The position numbers were made by a program, and so were the translations under genes. DNA of 64,000 bases from Haematobia irritans (taxonomy: Eukaryota; Arthropoda; Insecta; Diptera; Muscidae): positions 279,118,070 through 279,182,069 of the forward strand of contig NC_134397.1 in NCBI RefSeq assembly GCF_050003625.1, in the 5' to 3' direction. How positions within the stretch are numbered: the stretch's first letter is position 1; every line of letters starts with the position of its first letter. The notes under the pieces were generated by a model that worked only from the letters and a program-made list of their open reading frames with translations, was not told the DNA's origin and made no database searches. Shown here one piece after another: positions 10,022 to 23,630 of the stretch.

Positions 10022-11234
10022 AAAATTAAATACATGTAGAAAACTCACCTCTTTGCTTTTTTGTAATATGCACATTTGAACCGGAACAAAAGGAAGTAGG
10101 ACAAACAAACCAAGAGCTAAGACCCGAGAATGATACAAAAGCTCAAGGTACTGACACTATTACTACAACAACATCGTAATATATCGAACTGTTAACCCCA
10201 ATTCTGTTAAAAATACCCCACTAAGGCAAAAAGAAGACTATGGATAGCTTAGTAGAAATGGTGTATATGGAACAACACTATTTTTGTCTATTTCAAAGAT
10301 AATCTAGATTATTTTGTGTATTCGACATCTGGAGCTGTGATCACCTGTTTGATATATCACAAACAAATCTTGAATATATTCTCCATGGCCAGAGTTAGAC
10401 ATGTAAATGTTATCGAATATTTGGAACACGCTTGATTTAACTTTCGTTTTTTAGCAGTGTAAATTTATCTCTAGTACTTAAATGCAGTGAAACGTCTGAG
10501 AAATGGACTCCCAATTGTGTCTGCATTTGGGAGATGTTCAGTTATGAGAGTTTAATTTTAATGTGTTAATAGCAAACTTCCCAAGTGTGTCAAAGTTTGA
10601 GAGGTTTCACTGTTCTTTAAATTTACCGAGATTCCTTTGAATTTCTTCTCATATGGTTAAGAAACTAAAAATTTTTTAAATTGCAATTCGATTTAATGAT
10701 TTTTTTTTTATAATGAAGGGACTGGCACTGTAAATACCCAATTATATTAATATTAATTCTTACACTCAACAAATTTTGTTATTCTTAACAGCAAAAAGGC
10801 TTAGAACATTTTTTTTTGCTGAAATAGCAAATAAATATCTGAATTTGAAATTTAGCTGAATTAGCAAACGTGTTTCCAAAGGCTTTTGACAAATATCTGA
10901 AAATTAGTTCATTCGACAGAGACAGGAAGACGTTCGACAGAGAAAGCTTTGGATTTTGGAATGAGAGACAGGACAAATATTTCTGCCAACCACGTAGAAG
11001 TTTAGTGTATAAACAAATATTTTAACTAAAATTTAATTTTGAACTTCGTGTGGAGTCATATGAGTATTATGCGATTGTTTTGGTCTTATTGTAAAAATCT
11101 CCTATCATATTTTATAATTATATTCGGATCAACAGAAAATTACATCAAATTATTAACTTTTCAGCAGTATAATATCAGATTGTTTGCTGTTTTAACACAA
11201 AAAACTATTAATTGATTGTAGTCCTAATTATCAT
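10022..11234. other. DTWD1 3' flank, no gene seen
   Basis: AT-rich sequence with many stops. Around 10790-10880 it contains GCTGAAATAGCAAA-type words also present in the MITE at 15432-15912, so part is probably decayed repeat. Confidence 0.4.
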
Positions 11235-12580
11235 TATACCCTTCACCACTACTGTGGTACAGGGTATAATTTTTTGTATGTTTTTATACCCTTCACTACT
11301 ACTGTGGTACAGGGTATAATAAGTTTGTGCATTTGTATGTAACGCCAAGAAATAGTGGTCATAGACCCATCTTTTAGTATATCGATCGGCTTTAAATCGG
11401 AATTAAATTCTGAGTCGATTTAGCGATGTCCGTCTGTCTGTCCGTTCGTCTGTCTGTATATGTAATTTTGTGCACAAAGTACAACTCGCAATTTCAGTCC
11501 GATCGTCCTCAAATTTGGCATAGGACCGTTTCTTGGGACAGAGACAATCGCTATTGACCGATTTTCTTGAAATACCGTACATCCAAATATTTTATGAATC
11601 TCGAAAATCTTGCAAAATATCATCCAAATCGGTTCAGATATAGATATAGCTCCCATATATATCTTTCGTCCGATTTAGACTCATATGACCACAGAGGCCA
11701 AAGTTTACTACCGATCTTCGTGAAATTTTGCACAGAGGGTAGAATTGACATTCTACCAATGCTTGGTAAATTTGATTGAAATCGGTTGAAATTTAGATAT
11801 TGCTTCCATATATATCTTTCGTCCGATTTGAACTTATATGGCCACAAAAGCCAGAGTTTTGCCGTAATTTGCTTCAAATTTTGTACAAGGGGTACGTTTA
11901 ATAGTATCGTTAAGTGTGTCAAATTTTGTTAAAATCGGTTCAGATATAGATATAGCTCACATATATATCTTTCGCCCGATTTGGACTTATATGGTCTCAA
12001 AAGCCAGAGTTTTTGCCCTGACTTACTTCAAATTTTGCACAAGCGGTGCTTTTAACGATATATGTGCCAAATATGGTTAAAATCGATTCAGATTTAGATA
12101 TAGCTCCCATATATATCTTTCGTCCGATTTGAACTTATATGGCCTCAAAATCCAGGGTTTTGCCGTGATTTGCTTCAAATTTCGCACAAGGAGTACGTTT
12201 AGTAGTATCGTTAATTGTGCCAAATTTGGCTCCCATATATATCTTCCGTCCGATTTGCACTCATATGACCAGGGGCCAAAGTTATACTCCCATTTAAGTG
12301 AAATTTCGCATAGATAGCAAAAAATCGGAGTTGGGGAAATATGGTAGTCTGTTACACATTTTAGACCCATTTTCAATGGAAGTTTCATCCAATTAACTGG
12401 ATAGCACTAGCCGATTTAAATTTTAATTCTAGAGATTTTGTAGAAGTAAAAAAATTATCCCCTTTATATAGCTTCCAGCAAATGTGAAGTAGTTGAGATG
12501 GTAACACAAATTTTGGCCTAAATAGGGGTGAAGGGTATAATATAATCGGTCCCGCCCGACTTTAGACTTTACTTACTTGT
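11235..12580 (+). mobile_element. mini-me/DINE-like repeat with internal tandem units
   Basis: It begins with TATACCCTTCACCACTACTG and its hairpin partner CAGGGTATAAT (this start is itself doubled, 11235-11275 and 11287-11320). Then comes a (GTCY)n tract near 11430-11460, then several diverged units of about 165 bp containing TTCAGATATAGATATAGCTC and CATATATATCTTTCGTCCGA. It ends GAAGGGTATAAT, then CGGTCCCGCCCGACTTTAGA and ACTTACTTGT. The layout resembles Dipteran mini-me/DINE elements (inference). Reading frames inside are only by-products of the repeat. Confidence 0.7.
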
Positions 12581-14864
12581 GTTAGAAATTCAAAATATTA
12601 AATATAAGTCGGACGAATTGACAGTGTACGACGCTGACGATCATTACATAGATTTGACTAACATGGACGGAATACTTGTTTAAAGTAAATTTAATGTATT
12701 TTAAAGTAAAGTACTCTGTAACCGTATATGGCATTTTGGGCTTGGTTGAAAAATGAGTTAAAATAATAAAACAAAACGGTGGCTCCCTCACTGTAAGGTA
12801 ATGCAACGTGTAATGACAGTTTTACTACTGGTAATACAAATTGTAATGAGATGTGGTTACTAGTTTTTTCGCTGGTTTGGCTTTAGTTTGAATGTTTAAA
12901 CACCAACAAAGTGCTTGCCGAAAATAGTTATTGCATTATTATTCCCGCCTTCCTAGAAATGAAACAATGAGGATTTGTTGTTGTTGTTGGTATTTACCAC
13001 TTTATTCTATTTCAGTTGTTTTGTTTTTGTGTGTTGTTTGACGGTATGTTTTGTTTATAACAAGAACATTAGGTTTTTATTATTAAATGGTATACGAGAT
13101 TCTCTTTCATACAACATATAAGGATCTCTTTTATATCTTATTGTTGAAATTCTTATGTAGGTACAATACATACTATGTTTTTGTTTTAATTAATATACAA
13201 AAGTTTATATATGGTAAAAATACTCCTACTTACTCTACGCAGGTTAAAAATCGTAAACACTTCGTTTACGATGTAGAATCGGGTGTTTCGAAATACTTAA
13301 ATTCCAAAATTGGCCCTTGGTATACCATTCAAAGTTTTGTGAAATTAGAATTTTACATAGACTTTATGTGACTTGTGCTACATATACATGAACACTTTCG
13401 CACACTGACCATTAATTTTAGTTTCCATCCAGATTTCCAAGTTTCAAACTTAAAACGTTTTGAAAAAAATGTATTTTGTTATGGCACTGAAAAAAGGCCA
13501 AATCACAATTTGCGATTGTTTGTACTAAGGCCAACAGCAAATTTACCGGTTTATGGGTTACCCAGCATTTTATTTAATGAGTGAAAATATACCGGGCCTT
13601 ATGAATAAACTGGAATCTTGGGTAGAGTAAATTACCTGGACTCTATATAAATAAATATATTTACATACATATGACATAATTTTTTTGGGATATGGATACA
13701 TGTACTTATTGACCGACGGCTTTGTTTTGATATTCAATCTTTGGTATCGTTCACACGAAATCACAGTGATTTCTCGAGTTTTGTCCATGAATGAAATGGA
13801 GTGTGTAAGTAATAATGCAGCACATACATATGTTTTTTTTGTAATCAATGGGCGCTGGCTTTTAATTTCTTTGGTATTTTGTTCTATTAAAGCTATGTAT
13901 GTATTTATGTGTATTTAACTAATCGATATATGTATATATATAGGTATGTATGTACGTAGGTAGGTAGGCATGTAGTTTGCTTTATTAACTCTTTTTCGGT
14001 TAATGAAAAACTTTTATTTTATCTATGTTTAGTGGCATTATATTCTTTGAAGCATTTTCTTTAAAAAATATATAGTATACTATATATATTTTTGTTATTA
14101 TTTTGTTATATATAATTTTTTCTGGGTTTACTATTTTTGTTTGTGGCTAAACGGGAATTAGCAAATACTATACGTAATATTACATACATATAAATATAGT
14201 TATGCATAATATATTTTTTTTCTTTTGTTGGTATGTCTTTGGTATTGGTATTAATTATTCTGGTTATACTCTATATATAGTTCGTTAACTCAGTTTTGTT
14301 TTATATATCGAATACTTAACTAAATTGCATAACTTTTACAAATTATGTTGGTGGATGATATATGGCGGTGATGGCGGCACTTTTTCCTAGATTACGGATT
14401 ATTTTATTTAATGCGTAATTTAATTAGATCACATAAATAATTCGGATAAATATGGGGACAAACCTTTTTGAGTCGTCTTGCAACTGTTTGAGTGGCATAT
14501 AAGTTTGTTTATAGACTGCCAAAGCATGTTGAACAAAATGCAAATATTTTAAGACAAAAGTGATATTTGCGGGAAAATGAGAATTGATTAAATTAACATT
14601 TTAAAAGCGCATCTTCAGTTAGTTCACAATTATAGGTGCTGTTTTCTCTAAGTACTGGTCACCATTTTTGTATGGGCTTTCCAAAACATCGGGTTTCAAC
14701 TAGAAACTTTATGTTATTACCCAGCAAAAACTGAGTAAGTATGGTAGAAAGTGCTTATCAAGAACAATTACGTCATGCCTCCAGCATTACCACGTACTTG
14801 AGAATAATGAATTACCATCAGATTAAGGTTTTGGTTACCATAAGTCATATTTTCATAGTACGTA
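12581..14864. other. AT-rich stretch, no gene recognised
   Basis: Low-complexity T-rich and TTG-rich sequence with ATGTATGT-type simple repeats near 13935-13975. Frames of 60-95 codons exist but show no domain, and their codons are AT-driven. Confidence 0.4.
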
Positions 14865-15301
14865 CACAGAAAAAAATTTCTGTAGTTAAAACGCTAAATT
14901 TAACTTATTTTTATCGGAAAAAATTTATTGGCTTGTAGTTAAATTTTATTATTTTCATCGAAATTTTCCACAGCTTAATGAAATCATACTTTTTTTAAGT
15001 ATGTCTCAAAAATTTTATGAACTAAACTTGAGTATAAAGTTCAATTACCGTACACATAAGTTCAATATGAACTAAAGCAAAAGAAGATTTTCGTACGATT
15101 CCCAAAAAATAGTAAGAATGAACTACTGTATGGTAAAAATGGTCATGATTTGGCGCCAATGATTTTCTTCTTGAACTGCAGTTAAAAAGTACAACATGTC
15201 ATTAAAATTTCGTGGTTTTAACAACGCTTTGTGGAATTTAGTTCAATTTTCGTGCGAGGTAGTTCATTCTTCCTATAAAACAGTTCACTTTTTTTTCGGT
15301 G
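14865..15301. mobile_element. CAC-clan MITE, family CACAGAAAAAAAT, copy 1
   Basis: The ends CACAGAAAAAAATTTCTG and TTTTTTTTCGGTG are inverted. TA occurs on both sides (14863-14864, 15302-15303). A copy with the same interior (TTCGTACGATTCCCAAAAA, TTTGGCGCCAATGATTTTC) is at 19633-20116. Confidence 0.8.
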
Positions 15302-15431
15302 TAGCAAATATATTTGTTGTTTATTTCTATTTACTTTTAAAAATTTGATAAACAAATCCGAATTTCGAGAAGTTAAAAAAAGAGCCACAATCCGTTGTAA
15401 TATGGCTTCAACATAATTAAAGCAAATCCTA

Positions 15432-15912
15432 CACCCAAAGAAATTTGTTAGTAGGGACAGCAGAAAAGTCTGCTAAAACAGCAGAAAGTCTGCTGAAAAA
15501 GGGACAGCAGTCACTATTTGCTGAAATAGCAAACATTTTCTGCTATTTTTGAAGCTCGATTACACTAAAACATGTTTTATTTTGTCTAAAACAAATAAAA
15601 ATGTCAACTTAGGAGCTATCCTAACACAATTAAACCAATATTTTATGAATATCTATAGTATTTGAACAAAAATCTGAATATTTATCGAATTGAGGCATAA
15701 CAGCAAACAAAATGTTTGCTGATCGTATTTAGGAGCTTGTAAGTATATTACAGTGCAAAAATATACCAAAAACTACTTTTGGTTCTTAAATATGCTTTGG
15801 GGAAAAATTTATAACCTAAAAATTTTATTCATTGTTGTTCATTTGGCCCTGAAGTACAAAAATATAACAGCAGACATCGACTGCTGTTTTTAGCAGACTT
15901 TTTCTATGAGTG
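15432..15912. mobile_element. CAC-clan MITE, family CACCCAAAGAAATT
   Basis: The left end CACCCAAAGAAATTTGTT and right end AGTCTGCT-type repeats closing TTTTTCTATGAGTG are flanked by TA (15430-15431, 15913-15914). Near both ends are CAGCAG/CTGCTG words in inverted arrangement. It is non-coding. Confidence 0.7.
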
Positions 15913-15976
15913 TATGTCTGATATCAATTTCGTAAAAATTTTAAAATTTAGCCGCTAAAATCAAAAAAGAATCTAA

Positions 15977-16326
15977 ACAAGTAAGTAAAGTAAAAAGTCG
16001 GGCGGGGCCGATTATATCATACCCTAAACCACCCCTGCTGAATTAGTAAACATAAGCATTTGTGGGATATCATTGGAACAGGTTTTGGAGATACACCCTA
16101 TTTCCATATTTAAGAAAATAAAGGGGCGTTACATATGGGAGCTATATCTAAATTTGATCCGATTTCTTCCAAATTCAGTAGCGTTCGTCCTTGTGCCCAA
16201 AAAACTCCCTGTACCAAATTTCATCAAAATAGGTTAATAATTGCGACCGGAATCCTGTGGAAAACAAATACATGGACAGACGGACGGACGGACACCAAGC
16301 GCTAGATCGATCAATCAATATTTCTG
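15977..16326 (-). mobile_element. mini-me/DINE-like fragment
   Basis: It contains AAGTCGGGCGGGGCCGATTA, CATACCCTAAACCACCC and the GACAGACGGACGGACGGACA tract. These are the end signatures of the family at 11235-12580 in the opposite orientation, with the tandem middle missing. Confidence 0.65.
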
Positions 16327-16443
16327 GTAACCCTTATATTATGTTGGCCATTGAATGGCCCACATCATATTTTTCATCAGAGCATTTCTTACTGTTGAAA
16401 TATAATTAAAGGTTCTTTCTACTCAGCAAGAATTCGGTACATG

Positions 16444-18468
16444 CACCCAGAAAAAAATGCCTTCGAAACTAAAGGAAAAAATTTTTATAAATTTAGTTTG
16501 TCCATTTTATTTCCATTAAGTAAAATTTTTGTGTGAAATAATAAAATTTACTTGTTTCAGTAAAAAAAAAATCCTAAACTGAAAGCAGTTAGGAATAGTT
16601 CATTAACTAGAATAAGGCATGGAATTTTACTAATACTGTTTTCTTCGCTGGGTATAAGAATTTACTACTGAACAAGAACATTTTATTCACTGATAACAGA
16701 GCATTCGTAAAAATAAACAAAAAACCGAACTAAAACCAAGTTTCCTCAAATTTAGTAAAATTTCTTATAAAACGATAACACTGAATTCCTTTATTACGGA
16801 AAGCTTATCATACATACGAATAACACTGGGCATAGAAAAATATTTTAGTTCATTCCTAGTAAGAAGTATTCAATCCTTTCAAAACTTATGGAAACACACT
16901 TGTTAGAATATAGGAAATGTTCCTATATTTATTTTATCTACCTGTAATCGATACCTGTCATCGATGAAATCGATATGTTTGCGCGTGGGTTGTTTTTTTT
17001 TAGTTTGAATCGCGTTGTTATGGTATACGGAGAGATTGTTAAAAAATAATATACCCAGCAAAAAATTTGGAAGTTCTCCCAAAGGCACAACTTTAAAAGC
17101 ACTTCCAGAAGATGCACTTCCAATGATGTTCTTTAATTAAACTACCCAGGAAGTTCTTTTAATTAAATTTTTTATATCTTGGTTTTTTCATACTTTTAAT
17201 GGGTAATTTTAACTTTTTTGTTTCAATTAGGTTAAAAACAGAGTAAGAATTCATAAAATGGTACAAATCATTTGAATTTTGTCGAAAAAAATGCTAAATC
17301 CAATCTGAAAAAATTGTGAATTTTTGAAAAAATTTGAGGTCAAATGTTTCCGACATGCGTTAGAATCCATTAAAAATAATAAAAAAATTATAAAAATTAT
17401 TTATTTGACGAAATATCACAGAATTTTTTAATTTACATCCAAAACATTGAATTCGGATCACACCTAAAGAAGTGATGCAAATTCAGTGCAACGGCTGTTG
17501 AAATGGAGGACTTCTGTCCTATGACAAGCCCATGTTAAATTCATCACTTCTGCGCCAGTTTTGCACCACTTCCGGATCCAAAAAGAACATTTCCATTAAA
17601 TTTTTGGCGACGCTTTTTTTGCTGGGTAGTAAAATAATATAATAAATAGCAAATAAAATATTTATTATTTTAAATTAGTGAGAAAATTTTTCGTTTTTTT
17701 CAAAATTATTGAACATAAATAACAAACAATAAGACTATCAATGTTCGTGATGGTGTATAAAGAAAAAAAAAAATAAAGAAAAAAACAGCAACAGAATAAC
17801 AACCCCTTCATTCGTCTTCATTTTGGAATCTTCAATTATCAGGTAACATACATACAGTGACGCTAACCTTTTGTGAAAAGATTGGTTTATGATTTTTTTA
17901 TATTTGTAGGTATTGAAATTGTAAAAGGAGGACAAAAGCGTTAGGAAGCATCTTATTAAAAGTTAAAGGAACAAGAAGAAGAAAATCATTACGTTTTACA
18001 GTTGGTAACTATACATGGAAATTGGAAATAGTGGAATAATAAACTAATATTTCAAGGCCAGTCGATGCTGTTAATTCTTAATAAATATATTAATAAAACA
18101 TGTATTTTAATGAAGAAAAAAGGCCTATAGAAATAAATAAAACTGTATTTAAAAACTGAAGGTAAGCAGTTCTAATTTTGAAGTAAAAGGTTTACCACAA
18201 ATATGTAAGATTTGTCCAAATGAGTGAAAGTTCAAAAGTTCGAATCATTCCATATATGAATTCAATTGAGTTATATTTTTTCATTCTGTAGTATAGTGGT
18301 ACATAAATATAGGAAAATGCTAACTAATGTATGGAATGCATTCTACCTAATTTCTACGAAAATCACATCGTTCAAACAAATAAAAATGTCTTTGGCGCTA
18401 TACGAAGTTCAACTTTCTTCACAATGAGTTCATTTTAACTTAAAGAAGTGGTCACTTGTTTCTGGGTG
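16444..18468 (+). mobile_element. CAC-clan element, family A (CACCCAGAAAAAA), copy 1
   Basis: It begins CACCCAGAAAAAAATGCCTT and ends GTCACTTGTTTCTGGGTG, with TG on both sides (16442-16443, 18469-18470). It shares its interior with three other copies at 26345-27779, 37083-39961 and 51074-52211. Shared words include TAATCGATACCTGTCATCGA, GTTTGCGCGTGGGTTG and GGTATACGGAGAGATTG. A 573-bp MITE is inserted at 17054-17626. No transposase frame is visible. Confidence 0.88.
17054..17626. mobile_element. CCCAGCAAAAAA MITE nested in family A copy 1
   Basis: The ends CCCAGCAAAAAATTTGGAAG and GACGCTTTTTTTGCTGGG are inverted. TA occurs on each side (17052-17053, 17627-17628). The sequence flanking it is continuous in the other family A copies, which confirms the insertion. 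Confidence 0.85.
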
Positions 18469-18587
18469 TGACAACAATTCCATGCATGTCTAGTAAGAAC
18501 TTTTATTTATTTACCAACAATAAGAAATGGGCTGATGAAAAATACGATGTGGGTCATCAAATGACCCCAACATAATATAAGGGTTAA

Positions 18588-19632
18588 AGCAGTGTAATTT
18601 TCAAACATCACTGCTAGAAAAAGGTTTTCCACATATTCCAAAGCACATTAAAAAATGTTTAAGTACAAAAAAAGTTTTAAGTACAAAAAATAAGTTTTGG
18701 TACAAAAAATATTAAGTTTTTTGGAAAACCTTTTATTTCGTTTTTAGTGAAACAATTCTAGCAACGCTGTACTGACCTATCTGCACATAAAGAAAGAATC
18801 TGTATGAAATTGATCAATCGGTGATTACAATGCGATTACAATAGACATACGCATTGATCTGTTAACTATAAAATTATTAATTGATAAAGCTAGCTACTAC
18901 TTGCTATTCTAATCTTTATGCTCGCGAGCTTCCTGTTTGAGAATTCATTAACAATGCTTAAATACCGAATAGGAGAATTAAGAATACATTGTACCAAAAC
19001 TGTTTTATTGTTTTATATTTCATCCAATAGTATGCTCTGCATACAATAAATGATTCATTTAATTTGCCGTAAATTCTAAATTAAATTTACTTAAATAAAA
19101 TTATAGAACTTAGTATTATTCGTTACATAATGTATTTATCTTAAACTAATGGTGCGCTTGGACTTAAAGAAATTTAGTGTAATTCTTATGTGAATGTATG
19201 CATAAACCGGTCACCCTCACATTGCATTTTGTGGCTATTAAGATTTGTCCGAGCCCATGCATTATTTCTGGGAATTTTATTTTTGCTTCAATATGAGGCG
19301 GCGTGTAGATATAAAAATTAAACTTCGGGCATTATTTTATAACTCTAGTTTGGTTCGAAAGTATTTTATCAATAACTTATTGGTGTCTAGAAAATAGTTG
19401 AAGCGAAAGTTGGAAAAACTTTATGCTGTTTTCTATTCTAATACTAAGAATGTATCCCTAGAGGGGTTTTACGTTTGGTTTTCACTGCAGTAAATTGCGT
19501 TCCCCTCACCAGACCAAATTGAATGATTTTTTTTTCATATATTTCATTGAATTGTTAGCGTATATCTGTGGCTCATCGAGAATCGATACGGCGTTTTATT
19601 TGTTTTGATAATTATCAAGATTCAAAGTACCA
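18588..19632. other. Unassigned AT-rich stretch
   Basis: No coding frame, RNA gene or clear transposon ends were recognised. Confidence 0.35.
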
Positions 19633-20116
19633 CACAGAAAAAAATCCGTAGTTAAACTAACGCTGAATTTAACTTGTTTTTATTGAAAAAAATTATTTGC
19701 TTGTAGTTAAATTTTATTATTTTTATCGAAATTTTCCACAGCTTAATGAAATCTTACTTTTTTTAAAGTATGTCTCAAAAATTTTATGAACTAAACGTAC
19801 ACATAAGTTCAATATGAACTAAAACAAATGAAAATTTTCGTACGATTCCCAAAAATAGTAAGAATGAACTACTGTATGTTTAAAATGGTCATGATTTGGC
19901 GCCAATGATTTTCTTCTTTACTTTTAGTTAATTTTTTCTTCTAACATATGAGATGATGTAATATCGTGAACTGCAGTTAAAAAGTACAACAGGACATTAA
20001 AATTTCCTGGTTTTAACAACGCTTTGTGGAAATCTCAAATGTGGAGTAAAATTTAGTTCAATTTTCGTGCGTGGTAGTTCATTCTTCCTATAAAACAGTT
20101 CACTTTTTTTTCGGTG
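19633..20116. mobile_element. CAC-clan MITE, family CACAGAAAAAAAT, copy 2
   Basis: The ends CACAGAAAAAAATCCGTA and TTTTTTTTCGGTG are flanked by CA (19631-19632, 20117-20118). The interior matches 14865-15301 closely, with a short stretch present here and absent there. Confidence 0.82.
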
Positions 20117-22993
20117 CACCAAGTTTAAGAACAATTTCAATAATATGCGGAATATATGTTTCAAAGCTTTTAAAAGCAGATATGTTCTAACCCCTGAAGC
20201 ACAATCGCATAAGTAAATGTCTTTACTGGATTGTTTATAAATTTTATGACGAGAATAATTTAACGTATAAGAGTAAGAGCAATTAGTAACAAATTAAATT
20301 AAATGACCTCGTCACTTATTTAACTAATTTATTTCAGGCTGTTTTATCCGTTAATACAGGATACCATTCCTTGGTTTATTTTTCGTTAAGCATTTTTGTT
20401 AATAGACCTATATACTCGTCGTATGGCATGCATTTTATGATTTATTTTTTTTATGAAACACATTTTGATGTGTAAAATTATTGAGTAGTAAACAAAATAT
20501 ATATGTATTTCCTTAATATTTTTTGTTATTTTTTAATTATTTTATTTTTATAGAAATTCCATATTAAAAATGTTTATATAAATTTAAGTATTTCGTATGT
20601 TCCTTTGTTTGTTATTATTTATCTTTTTTGTGCTTTATTTATTTCTATTGTTGTTGTTTTTGTTTCATATTAATTAAATATTTTTATTTTCGTATTTCAC
20701 TTTGTTGCTTTGTCTGTTCTTGATTATTGTATACAATAGGGTTTAGTTTTTATATTAATTTATTCTTGCTGGAGAAATACACAACTTTATTATATCGGAT
20801 ATAGCTTATATAATGGCATATTATTTTTCAAACATTTTATTTAGAAAGTGATATCGTTGCATTCATTGTTTTGTTAATAATGCGATTATACTGAACGAAC
20901 TGAAATATACCCTCATAAATATAAATTGGAACAACTGCCGTTTTCATTTAGAAAATTTTCAAATTGACCGAAATAGATCCCACAAATGTAAATTGGAATA
21001 ATTCCCGCACTCAAATCGATGATTTGACGGTGGCAAAGGAAAAGAGATATGTTTCGGAAGGTTCAAGTGTGGTTTACTTTTAGGTTTAGTGAACTGCCTG
21101 AATTTATTCTGATAATTGGTTGATAATTTTGCTGCAAGTAGAGGATGCTGATGAGGAATATGGTAATTCCGAAACGTGCGTCCATCCAACCATCTTGCAG
21201 TCTATAGGGATTTGCCCAAATAAATTTGACAAAATTTGAAAAGAAGGAAATATGCAAAAAGAAGAAGGAATGTAAAAAAAAATAATTTAAAACTTGAGAA
21301 TGAGAATTTTCTTTCGAGATGTAAAACTTTTCACTCTTTAGTAAACAATGACCATTTTCGAATTTCCCATAGACTTTTCTTTTCTGTTTTATTCGAATTC
21401 TTTTAGCTTAGGACTAAATCATATCCTACACCAATTTGTAACTATGGTGAACAGAATGTCAATTGCTTATTTTTATGAATTGATAATAACTCTTATATTT
21501 CTCTGTGTAGTTAACGACTTGCTAATCGCAACATTTCCAAATATTACAATGAATTTGCTTGTGCACATCTCCATACAAGATTTATATGTAGTATGTACGT
21601 TGTATTATTTATTTAGGGTTTCTCTTGATATAAATGTAGCAATTATTAATATTAAATAATTTATTATATATAATAAATGTAGTAGTTTCTATGTATTGTA
21701 TATAATTTTATTATAATATGTATGGTAGTTTGTTTTGTATGTATGTTGTAGTAAGTAGAATTATTGCTTTGATATTAAAAAATCAATACAAATTGTTTTT
21801 TTTTGTCTTGTATATAAATTTGTTAATAGAAATATTACAATACAAAATGTTGTCCTTTTTTATATTAATTTTTTGTTGTTGTTTAAAGGTTATATTTTAC
21901 TGTTGTTGTTGTATTTTTTTTTTCAAATATTTTTGTTAGTTTTAAATAAAGGTACTTTATTTGTGTCTCCTTTGTTTTTGTTTTTTTTTTTTGAGGCTTT
22001 CTTCTCATTTTTTATTTCAAAATAGAATTCGATATGCCCATAGTGTATATGCGGTTCACATATCGCACTATAATCCATTTTTTTAAAACAAACTACTACC
22101 ATGTCTGCAGTCAACCGATTTCGTTAATTAAAATGTTCCCTAGAAGTTTATATTTTGTTCTTTGGTTATTATCTGTGGCTCTTAGCGAAATAACCATTCC
22201 ACTCTTTTTTCCAACTTGATTCGTTTATGGTGTTTGCATTTTCTCCATTATTTTTATTCTATTTATAAACACTTTCATATAAAAAAGCTGTATTTGTTCT
22301 TTACTTATAATTCTTAAGTTTCATTGGTTTCGGTATAAAATAAATAATAAAATTCTAGAAAACAGTTAACATTACTTTCTTTGTATTAGAGTTTGTAATT
22401 ATTTTTTTTATTTGTTTCTTTTTTTGTAGTTTGTTTTTTTTTTGAGTACAGTAGTCCTACATCTGCTTGTTTTTTATGTTTTGTAAAACATTTCGGTTAT
22501 TTAAAAAAAAAAATATTTCTTTAACCCCCTAACATTCCCATTGAAGTCTTCAAAATAGTTAATAGAAGAAGGTAATACATAATGAATAAGAAATAGAACA
22601 TTTTAAGTTTAATCATTACCAAAATCAATATCACCATTATTATGGGATATCTGTAAAATCGTCTTAAAGAATAAACAAAATCATACAATTTGCTTGTTTT
22701 CTTATGTGGGGGCTTGGGATTTTGATGGTTCATCGTCACTCCTTAGATTAGTTTAATTTGTTGCTTCTTTTTTACTAACCCTATGCATAGATGCATAAGA
22801 GCATTGCATCGTTTACTATATTGCCTGACATTTAGGGATATGTTGGTGTGCTTTTCATAACTGTGTGTATGGTGAGTGTGTGTGCTACTCTAAGATCTTG
22901 TTTTTGTTTTTGATTTCTTCTTGGAGTTGTATGAGAGTATGGTAGTTGTAGACTACTTCGTTAGATTTCGTAGATATTCGTAGGCGTTGACGT
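20117..22993 (-). other. AT-rich region downstream of the receptor stop, probable 3' UTR and flank
   Basis: Immediately left of the receptor stop codon, about 22750-22993 is of more mixed composition on the minus strand and could be 3' UTR. Beyond it the sequence is strongly T/A-rich with TTG and TTTTTG runs. Open frames here (for example 21348-21659) are hydrophobic by composition and show no family signature. No polyadenylation site can be singled out among the many AT-rich words. Confidence 0.35.
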
Positions 22994-23208
22994 TTATTCA
23001 TATATGTCTATGTTACGCCTGGGCGAGCTAAAACTACCGCTGCTAAGTTGTGAATCGGTTTTCTTTAGGATCGACACATGGTGTCCCATCCCATCTCCAG
23101 ACCGGCTAGAGCATCCCACAATGGAGTCCTGTTTATTTAAGAGACCACGTCTCTGATCGGCAAATGATATAACGGAGTCCTGTTTAACCAATTGATGACG
23201 TCGAGGTT
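22994..23208 (-). CDS. SIFaR: SIFamide-receptor-like GPCR, last exon (C-terminal tail)
   Basis: The exon starts after CATTCCAG at 23209 and ends at the TAA at 22994-22996. It completes the G left by the preceding exon (G|AA = Glu) and encodes 71 residues of cytoplasmic tail: [20 protein letters not shown], then [20 protein letters not shown] and the C-terminus RRNIDIYE. The peptide [13 protein letters not shown] almost repeats [13 protein letters not shown] in the previous exon, suggesting exon or segment duplication. Ser/Thr-rich tails of this kind are regulatory in GPCRs (arrestin or kinase sites, family knowledge). Confidence 0.82.
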
Positions 23209-23630
23209 CTGGAATGAGGAATAATAAAAAGAATTACTATTGATCATCCCAAATATCCTTTAAGTAATTTTCCGTAATGTTCAATGTTCTCTCACGTGTC
23301 CATACGTGAACAAAATAATAAAAACTCACGTTCACAAATATACTCGTAGCTCCCGACACTTTTTGTAATTCGACAATTTACGTAACTCATCGCTCGCGAC
23401 TTACTACAATTCTCCTTTGTCCTCGCTATGGAGGAGTTTCGTAACTCATTTGGGAGCCAGGAATGAGTAAAAGTACAAAAATAATAAAGGTAATATGGGG
23501 ATGACCAGCGAACCATCGAATTATGGACATTGGAAGAACGATGATCATGATTAGAATCTTGAATATGATTGAAAATAATACATACGCATGACTGAAATTA
23601 TGAGCGTGTAGTTGATCGTCAGCGCGTTTT

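Larger units (their letters stand above)
16331..18583. mobile_element. piggyBac-type MITE (CCCTT ends) hosting a CAC-clan element
   Basis: The left end CCCTTATATTATGTTGG and the right end CCAACATAATATAAGGG are inverted complements. The repeats continue inward through GGCCCACATCATATTTTTCA and its complement. The right side is followed by TTAA (18584-18587); the left side has GTAA, probably a mutated TTAA. The element at 16444-18468 is inserted in it. The piggyBac assignment rests only on the CCC end and TTAA. Confidence 0.65.

Noticed and set aside
11420..12388. Several 60-100 codon frames on both strands
   Set aside because: They repeat the same peptide words because they lie on the tandem units of a mini-me-like repeat. 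They are not genes.
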